Shown piece by piece: positions 54,702 to 64,000 of a stretch of DNA of 64,000 nucleotides. The DNA is taken from the NCBI RefSeq assembly GCF_963668385.1, contig NZ_OY764327.1, forward strand, positions 1,116,001 to 1,180,000. Reading direction: 5' to 3'. A program made the translations under genes and the position numbers. The stretch comes from an uncultured Carboxylicivirga sp. (GTDB taxonomy: Bacteria > Bacteroidota > Bacteroidia > Bacteroidales > Marinilabiliaceae). Position 1 is the stretch's first letter, and each line of letters starts with the position of its first letter. The notes beneath the pieces are model-generated. The model was not told the DNA's origin. It did no database searches and saw only the letters and a list, made by a program, of their open reading frames with translations.

Positions 54702-55670
54702 TTAAACTTGAGGCACTCCAGTAGTGGTTCGTACTACTTTTTTGATATTGCCGTTGTCGTCGTATTCCAATTTGTCGATACAAACACTTCGACGGAATGG
54801 ACCTCCGGTTTTCGAGCTGGCATCGTGATAGATGAAATAATCTTGTCCTTTAAAAGTAATGATGGCCTGATGATTAGTTGGTGAATTAGGTAAGGTATCA
54901 TTAATCACACCTTTGTATTCCCATGGGCCATCTATGCTTTTTGAAGTTGAATACTCAGTTGTTGATGGATAATGGGCAGCATACGAAAGATAATAAGTGT
55001 CACCTTTTTTATGTATCCAAGGAGCTTCGAAAAAGTTTTTAGCTTCAACTGTTTTTACCGGGCCATCTGTCTCAACCATGTTGTCTTTTAGTTTTACATA
55101 GCGAGCTTCGTTCCACGATCCCCAAAACATATAAACTTGTTTATCATCATCAACATAAACAGCAGGGTCGATATTTAGTACAATTGAATTAGCTGTAGTA
55201 TCAGCAATTATTGATTTACCGCATGCATCTTTATAAGGCCCAAGTGGATGATCAGCTACAGCAACGCCCATTGCAAAGCCTTCGTTTTCACGCACTGTTG
55301 AATCTTTATGAACCATTGGTACATACCACCAGAATTTTCCGTGATTTTCAACACAGTGACCGGCAAAAGCATTATGCGATGCCCATGCAAAGTCTTCAAC
55401 GGTTAGTTTTACCCCATGATTAGTCCAATTAACAAGATCAGGAGTGGAAAAAACGTACCATTTTTTCATTACAAAACCATTCTGCCCAGGTTCTGCTTCA
55501 TCTGAACCAGTAAACAAGTATAATGTATCGTTATATACTAAAGCGCAAGGATCTGCGGTTAACGGATTATCATCAAAAAGAGGATGTCCACTGTATTTCA
55601 CTTCTTTTGTTTGACAAGAAATAACTAACAAAGAGACTATCGCTGCAATCAAAAATGTAAATTGCTTCAT
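54702..55670 (-). CDS. glycoside hydrolase family 43 lipoprotein
   Basis: A 322-residue exported protein with lipobox VISC (Cys19), so surface or periplasmic lipid-anchored. The five-bladed GH43 propeller is visible. The three catalytic acids appear as Asp40 (LTADPCALV), Asp in VLNIDPAVYVD and Glu in NFFEAPWIHK. GH43 enzymes cleave arabinose or xylose from plant polysaccharides, or galactan. No polysaccharide-utilisation receptor pair is adjacent, so the substrate cannot be read from context. Confidence 0.9.
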   Translation of the reverse strand: MKQFTFLIAAIVSLLVISCQTKEVKYSGHPLFDDNPLTADPCALVYNDTLYLFTGSDEAEPGQNGFVMKKWYVFSTPDLVNWTNHGVKLTVEDFAWASHNAFAGHCVENHGKFWWYVPMVHKDSTVRENEGFAMGVAVADHPLGPYKDACGKSIIADTTANSIVLNIDPAVYVDDDKQVYMFWGSWNEARYVKLKDNMVETDGPVKTVEAKNFFEAPWIHKKGDTYYLSYAAHYPSTTEYSTSKSIDGPWEYKGVINDTLPNSPTNHQAIITFKGQDYFIYHDASSKTGGPFRRSVCIDKLEYDDNGNIKKVVRTTTGVPQV

Positions 55671-55711
55671 ATTATGCTTTGATTATAGATTACTAACTGT
55701 TTTTCGATGAT

Positions 55712-55719
55712 CAAAATTA
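55712..55719 (-). promoter_or_regulatory. putative -7 box for the GH43 gene
   Basis: Minus-strand TAATTTTG, a perfect TAnnTTTG match, 41 bases upstream of the ATG. Confidence 0.45.
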
Positions 55720-55856
55720 TAAAATCATGCCTATTTCATGGGGTAAACAGGTGTAATTGAAGTGGAGAAAAAGTGAAATCTTTCAAATTTATTGTTGTAT
55801 ATTACTTCAACTAATATTTCAAATAATTATAATTCACCTTATTCCTAAAAATAGTG

Positions 55857-55864
55857 TAATTTTG
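55857..55864 (+). promoter_or_regulatory. putative -7 box for metH
   Basis: TAATTTTG, a perfect TAnnTTTG match, 115 bases upstream of the ATG. It implies a leader of about 110 bases. Confidence 0.5.
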
Positions 55865-55979
55865 CGAATAGTGCATAACATTTGCAGATTCCATATGTTG
55901 TGTACATGTACAGCTGCTCTCCGGAGTTGAAGCATTATACCATAGAAGATTTAACCGCAAATATTTTTATTAAGCACTT

Positions 55980-58900
55980 ATGACAAGAACGGAATTGTTA
56001 TATAAAATCGTAAAAGAGCGAGTGCTCTTGTTGGATGGGGCGATGGGTAGTCTTATTCAGAATCATAAGTTGGAAGAAGAAGATTTCAGGAGCGAACGTT
56101 TTAAAGATCATCCGTCGCCGTTAAAAGGTAACAACGATCTCTTGTCAATTACTCAACCCGAGATAATAAAAGGTATACACAAGCAATATCTGGAGGCTGG
56201 TTCCGACATTATCGAAACCAATACTTTTAATGCAACTTCTATTTCGCAAGCAGATTACCAGATGGAAGCGGTAGTTAGTGAACTGAATAAACAAAGTGCT
56301 ATTATTGCCCGCGAAGCAGCAGAAGAATATAGCACCGATGATAAACCTCGTTTTGTAGCAGGTGCCATTGGTCCTACCAATAAAACAGCCTCTTTATCAC
56401 CAGATGTTAATAATCCGGGTTATCGCGCTGTAAGTTTTGATGATTTAAAAAACGCTTATCGCGAGCAGGTGGATGGCTTACTAGATGGTGAAGTAGATTT
56501 GTTTTTGGTAGAAACTATATTTGATACGCTAAATGCCAAAGCTGCCTTATTTGCCATTAACGAAGGTTTGAAAGCCCGAGGCATTGAGAAGATGCCGGTG
56601 ATGGTTTCGGCTACTGTGGCTGATGCAAGTGGTCGTACTTTATCGGGACAAACCATGGAGGCTTTCCTGAATTCAGTTTCGCATGTTGATTTACTATCAG
56701 TTGGATTGAACTGCTCTTTCGGAGCTAAAGATCTGAAACCATATATAGAGGAGTTAGGTAAGAAAGCTCCTTTCAAAATCAGTGCTTACCCCAATGCCGG
56801 TTTACCAAACCAATTTGGCGAGTATGATGAAACGCCTCTTCAGATGGCGCCACAGGTGAAAGAGTACCTCGAAGGTGGACTGGTAAATATTATTGGTGGA
56901 TGTTGCGGTACTACACCAGATCATATACGCGAATTTGCCAAAATGATTAACCAGGCTCAGGTTCATAAAGAAGCTGCAATTGACCATACCACAAAATTAA
57001 GTGGATTAGAGGGATTAACATTCTCCAAAGAATTTAACTTCATCAATGTAGGTGAACGAACCAACGTAGCTGGTTCACGCAAATTTGCTCGTTTAATCAG
57101 AGAAGAGAAATACGATGAAGCATTAACCATTGCCCGCGATCAGGTAGAAGGGGGTGCTCAAATCATCGACGTAAATATGGATGATGCCATGTTAGATGCC
57201 AAAAAGGAGATGGTTACCTTTTTAAATCTGATGGGATCGGAACCAGATATTGCCCGGCTACCGGTAATGGTCGACAGCTCGAAATGGGAAGTACTTGAAG
57301 CCGGTTTAAAATGTCTGCAAGGTAAGGCTGTGGTAAACTCCATCAGCTTAAAAGAGGGCGAAGAACCCTTTTTGGAACAAGCTTCCAAAATTAAAGAATA
57401 CGGCGCTGCAGTTGTGGTAATGGCTTTTGACGAAAAAGGACAGGCCGATACTTTTGATCGTAGGGTTGAAATCTGTACACGTGCCTACAAGCTGCTTACC
57501 GAAAAAGTAAACTTTGCCCCTGAAGATATCATCTTCGACCCGAATATATTAGCAATTGCTACGGGTATAGAAGAACACAATAACTACGGTGTTGACTTTA
57601 TCAATGCCACTAAATGGATTAAAGAAAATCTACCATACGCAAGAGTAAGTGGTGGTGTTAGTAACCTTTCTTTCTCGTTTAGAGGAAATAATGTAGTGCG
57701 CGAAGCCATGCACTCGGCATTTCTTTATCATGCCATTAAAGTGGGTATGGATATGGGTATTGTTAATCCTGGAATGCTTCAGATTTATGATGATATACCA
57801 AAAGATTTGCTGGAGCGAGTAGAAGATGTAATACTCAACCGTAGAGACGATGCTACTGAACGATTGATTGAATTTGCCGAGAAACTGAAAGATCAGAAAA
57901 TAGAAGGTAAAGAAGATGATCGTTTGAAATGGCGTAACGAAGCCTTGGAAGCGCGCTTATCGCACAGTTTGGTTAAAGGAATTCCTGATTTTCTGGATGA
58001 AGATTTGGCTGAAGCACGCGATAAATACGAATTTTCGTTGGATATTATTGAAGGTCCGTTAATGGATGGGATGAATGTAGTGGGTGACTTATTCGGCTCG
58101 GGTAAGATGTTTTTGCCCCAGGTGGTTAAAACAGCTCGTGTGATGAAAAAGGCTGTAGCTATTCTTCAGCCATTTATTGAAGAAGAAAAAGCTGCCGCAG
58201 GAAATATGAGCACTTCTGCCGGAAAAGTATTGATGGCAACGGTAAAAGGTGATGTTCACGATATTGGTAAAAACATTGTGGGCGTAATCCTGGCATGTAA
58301 CAACTACGAGGTGATTGATCTTGGTGTGATGGTGCCAACCGAAAAGATTCTGGATGAAGCCATCAAGCAAAATGTGGATATTATTGGTTTGAGTGGATTA
58401 ATCACTCCATCATTAGAAGAGATGGTAAACGTGGCCCGCGAAATGGAGAAACGTAATCTGAACCTTCCGCTAATGATTGGTGGAGCTACCACATCAAAAA
58501 TACATACAGCTGTTAAAATTGAGCCAAACTACGGCAAACCGGTGGTGCATGTAAAAGATGCATCGAAAAGTGTACAAGTAGTAAGTGCTTTATTGTCGAA
58601 AAAAGATAAAGAGAAATTCGCACAGAGTGTAAGAGAAGAGTATGAAGGCTTACGCGAACGAAACGCCAATAAAAAAGAGGTAAAGCTTGTATCGATTGAT
58701 GAGGCCCGTGAGAAAAAACACAAGATTGATTGGGCTAATACCATCACTCCATTGCCTAGCGAAGTAGGAGTAAAAGTGTTGGAAGATTATCCTATACATG
58801 AGATTCGTAAGTTTATCGATTGGACATTCTTTTATCAGGCATGGCGTTTGACCGGTAATTACGATGGAATGGAAAACATTACCGACGATGCTTCAGAAGC

Positions 58901-59717
58901 TAGTTGGTTAACCCGTTTCAAAACAGACGATGCCAAGGCCAAAGCTAAAGAGGCTTTGAAATTGTATCAGGATTCGCAAGCAATGCTCGATCGTATTGAA
59001 TCGGAACATATGTTGCAGGCCAATGCGGTGTTTGGCATTTTCCCGGCCAACAGTGTGGGCGATGACATTGAGGTATACACCGACGAATCGAGACAAGAAG
59101 TGATAACCACATTCCACAACATAAGAGAGCAGCAAGAGAAACCAGGTAAAGAGGTTTACCACTGTTTGAGCGATTATGTGGCACCCAAAGAGAGCAGACG
59201 CTTTGACCATATTGGTGGATTTGCTGTAACAGCCGGAATTGGAATTGAAAAATGGTTGGCTAAATTTGAAGAAGATCACGACGATTATAGTAGCATCTTA
59301 CTTAAGTCGTTGGCCGATCGATTGGCCGAAGCCTTTGCTGAATTGCTTCACTACAGAGTACGTACTGAGTTTTGGGGGTATGCTCCGGATGAAGTTATTG
59401 ATCATGAGAATCTGATTCGCGAACGATACAGAGGCATTCGTCCTGCATTAGGTTATCCGGCTTGCCCCGATCATAGCGAGAAACGTTTGCTTTTTGATTT
59501 ATTGAGCGCCGAAGATAATGCTGATATTACACTAACCGAACATTTTAGTATGCTCCCTAATGCATCGGTAAGTGGTGTTTACTATGCACACCCCGAAGCC
59601 ATGTATTTTGGAATTGGTAAGATTGGTAAAGATCAGGTTGATGATTTGGCCAAACGTAAAGGAACAACAGTAGAGGATGTAGAGAAATGGATTCCTTTGA
59701 ATCTTCAATACAAATAA
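55980..59717 (+). CDS. metH: cobalamin-dependent methionine synthase
   Basis: A full-length 1245-residue modular enzyme. A homocysteine domain with Zn ligands ([15 protein letters not shown]) is followed by a pterin domain ([23 protein letters not shown]). The B12-binding domain carries His760 in DVHDIGKN, and the C-terminal activation domain has [15 protein letters not shown] (from about residue 1154). It transfers methyl from methyl-THF to homocysteine. It needs cobalamin and a reductase, neither of which is encoded here. It is followed 72 bases later by metF. Confidence 0.97.
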   Translation: MTRTELLYKIVKERVLLLDGAMGSLIQNHKLEEEDFRSERFKDHPSPLKGNNDLLSITQPEIIKGIHKQYLEAGSDIIETNTFNATSISQADYQMEAVVSELNKQSAIIAREAAEEYSTDDKPRFVAGAIGPTNKTASLSPDVNNPGYRAVSFDDLKNAYREQVDGLLDGEVDLFLVETIFDTLNAKAALFAINEGLKARGIEKMPVMVSATVADASGRTLSGQTMEAFLNSVSHVDLLSVGLNCSFGAKDLKPYIEELGKKAPFKISAYPNAGLPNQFGEYDETPLQMAPQVKEYLEGGLVNIIGGCCGTTPDHIREFAKMINQAQVHKEAAIDHTTKLSGLEGLTFSKEFNFINVGERTNVAGSRKFARLIREEKYDEALTIARDQVEGGAQIIDVNMDDAMLDAKKEMVTFLNLMGSEPDIARLPVMVDSSKWEVLEAGLKCLQGKAVVNSISLKEGEEPFLEQASKIKEYGAAVVVMAFDEKGQADTFDRRVEICTRAYKLLTEKVNFAPEDIIFDPNILAIATGIEEHNNYGVDFINATKWIKENLPYARVSGGVSNLSFSFRGNNVVREAMHSAFLYHAIKVGMDMGIVNPGMLQIYDDIPKDLLERVEDVILNRRDDATERLIEFAEKLKDQKIEGKEDDRLKWRNEALEARLSHSLVKGIPDFLDEDLAEARDKYEFSLDIIEGPLMDGMNVVGDLFGSGKMFLPQVVKTARVMKKAVAILQPFIEEEKAAAGNMSTSAGKVLMATVKGDVHDIGKNIVGVILACNNYEVIDLGVMVPTEKILDEAIKQNVDIIGLSGLITPSLEEMVNVAREMEKRNLNLPLMIGGATTSKIHTAVKIEPNYGKPVVHVKDASKSVQVVSALLSKKDKEKFAQSVREEYEGLRERNANKKEVKLVSIDEAREKKHKIDWANTITPLPSEVGVKVLEDYPIHEIRKFIDWTFFYQAWRLTGNYDGMENITDDASEASWLTRFKTDDAKAKAKEALKLYQDSQAMLDRIESEHMLQANAVFGIFPANSVGDDIEVYTDESRQEVITTFHNIREQQEKPGKEVYHCLSDYVAPKESRRFDHIGGFAVTAGIGIEKWLAKFEEDHDDYSSILLKSLADRLAEAFAELLHYRVRTEFWGYAPDEVIDHENLIRERYRGIRPALGYPACPDHSEKRLLFDLLSAEDNADITLTEHFSMLPNASVSGVYYAHPEAMYFGIGKIGKDQVDDLAKRKGTTVEDVEKWIPLNLQYK

Positions 59718-59736
59718 ACAATTAACTATTATAGGT

Positions 59737-59765
59737 CAATACAATGATACCACAGCGTTGTATTG
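59737..59765 (+). other. intercistronic hairpin between metH and metF
   Basis: Perfect inverted repeat CAATACAA/TTGTATTG with a 13-base loop in the 72-base gap. There is no T-run, so it is more likely an mRNA stabiliser or processing site than a terminator. Confidence 0.4.
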
Positions 59766-59789
59766 GCTCCATTAAATTATTAGTAAAAC

Positions 59790-60743
59790 ATGACTGTAGC
59801 CGAATTAATTAAGTCATCAAAGCAAACCGCATTTTCGTTTGAGTTATTACCTCCATTGAAGGGTAATAACATTACTAAGGTTTTTTACACCATCGATCAG
59901 TTAAAGGAGTTCAACCCTTTGTATATCAACATTACTTCGCATCGCGACGAGATGGTATACAAAAACACAGAGAATGGACTGTTCGAACGTCGTGTGGTTC
60001 GCAAGCGTCCGGGAACAGTGGCTGTAGCTGCTTCTATCCAGCATAGATATGGTATAAAAGTGGTGCCACACATTATTTGCAGCGGTTTTACCAAAAGCGA
60101 AACCGAATATGCACTTATCGACCTCAACTTTTTAGGCATTAACGATGTGCTTTTACTTCGCGGCGATAATGCACAACGCGAACGTTTTTTTCAACCAAAC
60201 GAAGAAGGAAACAAGTATGCGCTTGATTTGGTGCACCAGGTAAAAGAGCTGAACCAAGGTAAATTTTTAGATGGTACTTTGATGGATCCGTTTGAAACAC
60301 CTTTTAGTTTTGGTGTAGCAGGTTATCCTGAAAAACATGAGGAAGCACCTAATCTGGATTCGGATTTAAATTACTTAAAAGCTAAAGTGGATGCCGGTGC
60401 TGAATATATTGTAACACAAATGTTTTTTGATAATCAGAAGTATTTCGAGTTTGTTGAAAAATGCAGGGCTATGGGTATTAACGTTCCGATTATTCCGGGA
60501 TTAAAACCCATTACTTTGATGAACCAGCTTACCGTATTACCTAAGATATTCCATGTGGATATACCAGAAGATTTTGCCAAAGAAATTCGTAAGTGTAAAA
60601 ACAATGATGAAGTAAAACAAGTAGGAGTTGAATGGACTATACAGCAAGCTAAGGAATTGATGGCAAATAATGTTCCTGTTCTTCATTTTTATACCATGAT
60701 GGCAACCAACAGTACTCGCAAAGTAGCCGAAGCTATTTACTAA
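59790..60743 (+). CDS. metF: methylenetetrahydrofolate reductase
   Basis: A 317-residue FAD-containing TIM barrel that produces 5-methyl-THF, the methyl donor for MetH. The catalytic Glu18 lies in FSFELLPP. NITSHRDE, PHIICSGFTKSE, LLLRGD and TQMFFDNQKYFEFV follow the family order. It directly supports MetH, and the two genes are probably on one transcript. A clear terminator follows. Confidence 0.95.
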   Translation: MTVAELIKSSKQTAFSFELLPPLKGNNITKVFYTIDQLKEFNPLYINITSHRDEMVYKNTENGLFERRVVRKRPGTVAVAASIQHRYGIKVVPHIICSGFTKSETEYALIDLNFLGINDVLLLRGDNAQRERFFQPNEEGNKYALDLVHQVKELNQGKFLDGTLMDPFETPFSFGVAGYPEKHEEAPNLDSDLNYLKAKVDAGAEYIVTQMFFDNQKYFEFVEKCRAMGINVPIIPGLKPITLMNQLTVLPKIFHVDIPEDFAKEIRKCKNNDEVKQVGVEWTIQQAKELMANNVPVLHFYTMMATNSTRKVAEAIY

Positions 60744-60776
60744 CAAAACATTAATCGCTTATACGATTCACAATAC

Positions 60777-60811
60777 AATCCCAGGGCTAAACTTCTGGGA
60801 TTTTCTTTTTT
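60777..60811 (+). terminator. terminator of metF
   Basis: Inverted repeat AATCCCAG/CTGGGATT with a 10-base loop, followed by TTTTCTTTTT. Confidence 0.85.
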
Positions 60812-60829
60812 ATCGAAATTAAGTATACA

Positions 60830-61011
60830 TGATGAGTTAAACTTGCTAATCATTTCTTTGCAACTTGGCTTGACAGAAAAATCTGCGTGGGGCTGCAGAA
60901 TATTCTGTCAACCTTAGCAGAGATTTCTGCATGGTCACGCTTAAGATCCTGCAAGGGGCTGCAGAAATTTGTGTTGCAGAGCAATTAAATATAGAATATA
61001 CAAGCATCTGC
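60830..61011. repeat. nested hairpins with GGGGCTGCAGAA repeats
   Basis: Between metF and the HhH-barrel gene. A long interrupted hairpin spans 60870-60911: TTGACAGAA pairs with TTCTGTCAA, and inside it TCTGC pairs with GCAGA. The 12-base unit GGGGCTGCAGAA occurs twice (60889-60900 and 60955-60966). A second short hairpin GCAGA/TCTGC lies near 60917-60930, and CTGCAAGGGGCTGCAG follows. No coding frame. It could be a REP-like element or a structured RNA. Confidence 0.5.
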
Positions 61012-63033
61012 TTAAAATAGATATTGAGCCTGAAACTTCACTTCGGTAATGCGACTCCCTTGTACTTCCTGATAGCCCGAACTAATGCTTTCTTTGTTTC
61101 GATACATGGTATGCGATAAGCGACACCAGAAACGTAAACCTCTTAATATTTTCACATTCATATTGGCAATTACCCGCGCTCCGGCATATTGATACGAGGG
61201 TATGGTAAAGGCGTACAATACATCGGGTTCGTAAGCATAAATCCGGCTGTTATAATCATCAACATCAAACAAGGTATAGCGCAGCGAAGAACCCATCTTT
61301 TCACCTTTGTAAATAACATCTTGCAGCACCATCCATCCGTTTGAATTGTCTTCTCCATTATAAAACGTGTGTTCTGTTTGAGTGTGTAACACCCAACGTT
61401 CGTTCAGCTTAACATCATAATAAAGCCGAATGCTTTGTTTCGAATAATCAGCAAGTTCATAAAGTGTTACCGATTGAGATGAATTGATTTGTTTAGAAGT
61501 GCTTTTATACCTGAGATAAAACGAGTGTTGCCAATTTATTTGATGATCGAGTTGCAGAAACCATTCAAATCCGCTCGAAGGAGCATACACATTATAGCGC
61601 ATCCAGCTGTATTCAAACAAATCGCCATAAGCTTTGACGGTCCATTTGGCAATGGGTTTAAACTGAAACGAAGCATATATACCCGACTCACCGCCCGGCA
61701 CCGACGATTCGGCAAAGGCCTGATTATTGATAGCTGTAAATCCGTTACTATATTTTCGGTACGCAAGGCTGGTTACGATATCAGACCCGGGTTTATAGGT
61801 TAGTCCCTGGTATATTCCCCAATCCTGATAATTTTGCATTGTCCATTCTCCAAACAAATTGATCTTACCCAGAAAAACTGAAGAGGCGAACCAAATGGAT
61901 TCCAATGAGCTACCCGAAAAGCGATAGGCATTTTTAAGATGATGGCTGGGTTGCCAATCTTTATCAATTTGCCAGTTCGAATAGCCTGCATCAATAGTTA
62001 ACAAATGGTGTTTATATTGGAGGTTTGAACCCCAAAAGGTTTCGTTAATGGCATGACGATTGGCTGTTTCAGTAGCTGTACGATGATAGCCTGTCTCCTG
62101 TATAGAGCTGATATAAGATTCGTCAATAATAGAATCGGATTGTACCGAACCATCAATCATCTTGGTTGAGAAAAAAGGGGTTAATTGCCAGTTTTTATAT
62201 TTCAGTTCAGAAGCAATTCCTCGAAAAAACGATGACTCATTAACCGAGGTATAGTTATTCAGCCCTTTGGCACGCCGACGTAACTGAGCCGTTTCGGTTG
62301 ATTTCGAAAACGCCATATCGCTCCACATTCCCAAGCCCTGCCCAAACGACAAACGATAATCGCCCACAATTACTTTCTGGATAACCTTGTTAACATCGTT
62401 CCATTGAACAAAGCCCGAACTAAAATCAGCTATTGGTGGATAATCAGGGAAGGCCACTTCGCCCGGATCTTTCTCCAACGTAAATCCGGCAATCCATTTG
62501 TCACTAATATCAACCCTCCCTTTGGTTAACCATCGCACTTTACTTCCGCTATAGACAGGTGGAATAGAATCCCCTTCAGAAGTATATCCACGTGGAGTCT
62601 GAGCCCAAGTTTGCAATCTACCCAAATAACGAAAATGAGTGTACTGTCTTTGCTTTTCTTGCACTTCACCAGCCGTTACAAAAGGTATCATTCGCTGCAT
62701 AGTTTGAGAATCGATACCTTCTACTGCCTGCAACTCATAAATACCCATTATAGGGCCATTATTGTATTGATAAAAAAGGATGTTTTCAATTTGGAAATCA
62801 TTCAAGAAAAACAACTTTTCCAGTTCTTCCTTCGAAGTATTATTTAGGTTGATGGGATTACGTGTAAGATTAATCAGGTCGTTCACCATTTCTTCATAAT
62901 CGAAGTCGGATTCCTGCTGTTCGGCCAGTTGCTCAATCATATCGGTAATCGTCTTTCGCAAACCTTCTATATCCTGAGCATTGTTGATAAGTGCAATACT
63001 CATGAAAACCATAAGTAGAAGTACTTTTCTCAT
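61012..63033 (-). CDS. secreted helix-hairpin-helix outer-membrane barrel protein
   Basis: A 673-residue exported protein. Signal peptide to about residue 19 (MSIALINNAQ). A helical segment and then a ComEA/HhH_3-like double helix-hairpin-helix region follow at about residues 57-115 (INLNNTSKEELEKLFFLNDF, then YELQAVEGIDSQTMQRMIP). The remaining ~540 residues are aromatic-rich alternating strands of a beta-barrel (VIVGDYRLSFGQGLGMWSD, LRYTLFDVDDYNSRIYAYEP). The HhH motif usually binds DNA non-specifically, so an outer-membrane DNA-handling role is possible. It overlaps the upstream gene by 4 bases, so the two are coupled. Confidence 0.85.
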   Translation of the reverse strand: MRKVLLLMVFMSIALINNAQDIEGLRKTITDMIEQLAEQQESDFDYEEMVNDLINLTRNPINLNNTSKEELEKLFFLNDFQIENILFYQYNNGPIMGIYELQAVEGIDSQTMQRMIPFVTAGEVQEKQRQYTHFRYLGRLQTWAQTPRGYTSEGDSIPPVYSGSKVRWLTKGRVDISDKWIAGFTLEKDPGEVAFPDYPPIADFSSGFVQWNDVNKVIQKVIVGDYRLSFGQGLGMWSDMAFSKSTETAQLRRRAKGLNNYTSVNESSFFRGIASELKYKNWQLTPFFSTKMIDGSVQSDSIIDESYISSIQETGYHRTATETANRHAINETFWGSNLQYKHHLLTIDAGYSNWQIDKDWQPSHHLKNAYRFSGSSLESIWFASSVFLGKINLFGEWTMQNYQDWGIYQGLTYKPGSDIVTSLAYRKYSNGFTAINNQAFAESSVPGGESGIYASFQFKPIAKWTVKAYGDLFEYSWMRYNVYAPSSGFEWFLQLDHQINWQHSFYLRYKSTSKQINSSQSVTLYELADYSKQSIRLYYDVKLNERWVLHTQTEHTFYNGEDNSNGWMVLQDVIYKGEKMGSSLRYTLFDVDDYNSRIYAYEPDVLYAFTIPSYQYAGARVIANMNVKILRGLRFWCRLSHTMYRNKESISSGYQEVQGSRITEVKFQAQYLF

Positions 63034-63860
63034 TGCTCAGTTTTTGTGAATAAATAGGAGATACCGGCAGAGGAAGTGAAGCCTAATTGCTGGTGATATC
63101 TAAAACCCAAATCTACATTTAGCCTGGGCCAGTTAAATCCCGATCCGAAAGTGAATTCAACAGGTTCGCCTTTTATCCCTGCCCGTACAAGTAAAAAATC
63201 ATTCAATGCAAACTCAACAGCCCCTTTAAATACAGGACTATACTCAAGCTCTTTTTCAGCTTCGGCAAATACCTTAATCCAATCACTATTAGTCCACAGT
63301 AATCCGGCAATAAAATTACTTGGTAAGTTATAAGTCGATTCGCCATATTTAATCGTAGCTTGCTCCGGGTTGCTAATTAATATGCCTAAAAATACTTGTG
63401 AACTTATTTTTTGATGTAAGCCAAGGGCAGAATAGAAGCTACTTGTGTTATCGCTCAACTCAATTTGATGGCTGATATAGTTAAACTGAACAGAGGCTGA
63501 TGTAGAGGCTCCAAACTTTCGACTATAAGATACCGCATATCTGCTTAATAAACTTTTACTATAGCCACTTTGCAAAACTATACCCGATATTGCACCCATA
63601 TCACCCGACCAAAAACCACAAAGAGCACGGGTACTTAACTCCTTAATGTTAAATCGGGTCTGATAAGAGGCTCCTAAACCAAAATTATGCAGATTACTTA
63701 ATGTAGAGGAATTGTTAAAAGTAGCCCAGATAGATTGATCCAATGATTTTACATCGGCCAATGCACTATTAAGCGGACCACTATAGTATAGCTCCTGACT
63801 TTTTAGGCTATAACTGAGGCTCAAAAAGGTAATTATTATGGTACAGATGGTCTTATTCAT
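63030..63860 (-). CDS. secreted beta-barrel-like partner protein, unknown function
   Basis: A 276-residue protein with a signal peptide (MNKTICTIIITFLSLSYSLKSQ) and a beta-rich body (LHNFGLGASYQTRFNIKELSTRA, SASVQFNYISHQIEL, WPRLNVDLGFRYHQQLGF) in the style of PorP/SprF-like or barrel proteins. The family is not recognised with confidence. Its last 4 bases overlap the start of the HhH-barrel gene (ATGA), so the two products are made together and probably work together in the outer membrane. Confidence 0.7.
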   Translation of the reverse strand: MNKTICTIIITFLSLSYSLKSQELYYSGPLNSALADVKSLDQSIWATFNNSSTLSNLHNFGLGASYQTRFNIKELSTRALCGFWSGDMGAISGIVLQSGYSKSLLSRYAVSYSRKFGASTSASVQFNYISHQIELSDNTSSFYSALGLHQKISSQVFLGILISNPEQATIKYGESTYNLPSNFIAGLLWTNSDWIKVFAEAEKELEYSPVFKGAVEFALNDFLLVRAGIKGEPVEFTFGSGFNWPRLNVDLGFRYHQQLGFTSSAGISYLFTKTEQ

Positions 63861-63923
63861 AGCTTGATTTGGTTATCAGTATTATAAATTTATTTAAACC
63901 AAACCACAAAGTCAATGATAATA

Positions 63924-63955
63924 AAAAAGCTACCAGATAAATTACCTGGTAGCTT
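63924..63955 (-). terminator. terminator of a minus-strand gene beyond the right edge
   Basis: Ten-base perfect inverted repeat AAGCTACCAG/CTGGTAGCTT (63927-63936 and 63946-63955), followed on the minus strand by TTTTTTAT. Its T-run orientation implies a minus-strand gene ending just outside the window. Confidence 0.75.
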
Positions 63956-64000
63956 AAGAAAAACAGTATGTGTAACGATAATCGTTAAGTATATCTGTTT

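Larger units (their letters stand above)
55671..55979. promoter_or_regulatory. divergent promoter region GH43/metH with structured metH leader
   Basis: Two -7 boxes drive opposite genes (55712-55719 minus, 55857-55864 plus). The metH leader of about 110 bases holds a run of perfect palindromes: CATATG (55892-55897), TGTACATGTACA (55901-55912), CAGCTG (55911-55916) and CTCCGGAG (55919-55926). No SAM-I or cobalamin riboswitch core is recognised. Confidence 0.55.

Noticed and set aside
55950-55979. GATTTAACC in the metH leader, similar to a segment of SAM-II riboswitches
   Set aside because: The flanking stem of SAM-II and the downstream pseudoknot sequence are missing, so it is a chance match of nine bases.
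1-64000. tRNA, rRNA, integrase, transposase or toxin-antitoxin modules
   Set aside because: None could be recognised by eye. The YwqK-like repeat protein has a signal peptide and no toxin partner, so it is not called as an antitoxin.

Overview
The window looks like chromosomal DNA from a Bacteroidota species, probably a marine or anaerobic Bacteroidales/Marinilabiliales-type organism. Three things support this. Many genes have a Bacteroidota -7 promoter box (TAnnTTTG), and most starts lack a strong Shine-Dalgarno sequence. The secreted proteins are of Bacteroidota type (PorT-like barrels, carboxypeptidase-regulatory-like domain, GH43 lipoprotein, helix-hairpin-helix beta-barrel). Base composition is AT-rich. 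I see no rRNA, tRNA, CRISPR array, prophage, integrase or intact insertion sequence. The assignment is by eye; no database was searched.

Layout. 0-15 kb: VOC protein, small lipoprotein plus C_GCAxxG redox protein, sbcD-sbcC nuclease, ppa, comM, gmhA, a TRM11-like methyltransferase, small secreted proteins, comF, sirtuin plus outer-membrane barrel. 15-25 kb: zinc-ribbon potassium channel, mutL, two rhomboids plus an EEP-fold membrane protein, membrane protein plus winged-helix regulator, thyA-folA, nitroreductase, YceI. 25-35 kb: second TRM11-family methyltransferase, pgi, Crp/Fnr regulator, YdcZ-type transporter, mutA-mutB. 35-41.5 kb: a minus-strand operon running hemG, 4-TM protein, response regulator, small coiled-coil membrane protein, histidine kinase, preceded by a DUF748 protein. 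42-55 kb: a multidomain phosphoesterase lipoprotein, then an envelope-sugar locus. That locus has two divergent operons (GT9-GT4-sulfatase-U32-DUF2797 on minus, hldD-GT2-GT25-GT2 on plus) and a convergent GT4. 55-64 kb: GH43 lipoprotein, metH-metF, and a translationally coupled pair of secreted barrel proteins.

How the genes work together. gmhA and hldD belong to the ADP-heptose pathway, which fits the adjacent GT9 heptosyltransferase-like protein and the other glycosyltransferases in an LPS-core or surface-glycan locus. thyA, folA, metF and metH form a folate/one-carbon set. metH and mutA-mutB are B12-dependent, yet no cobalamin riboswitch is visible. sbcCD, mutL, comM and comF are DNA-maintenance or transformation-related genes, and the helix-hairpin-helix barrel protein could belong with them. 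Nothing here is an obvious new defence or mobile system. The best leads are the secreted HhH-barrel pair, the hemG/two-component operon, the palindrome cluster in the metH leader, the two TRM11-like methyltransferases and several structured intergenic regions.
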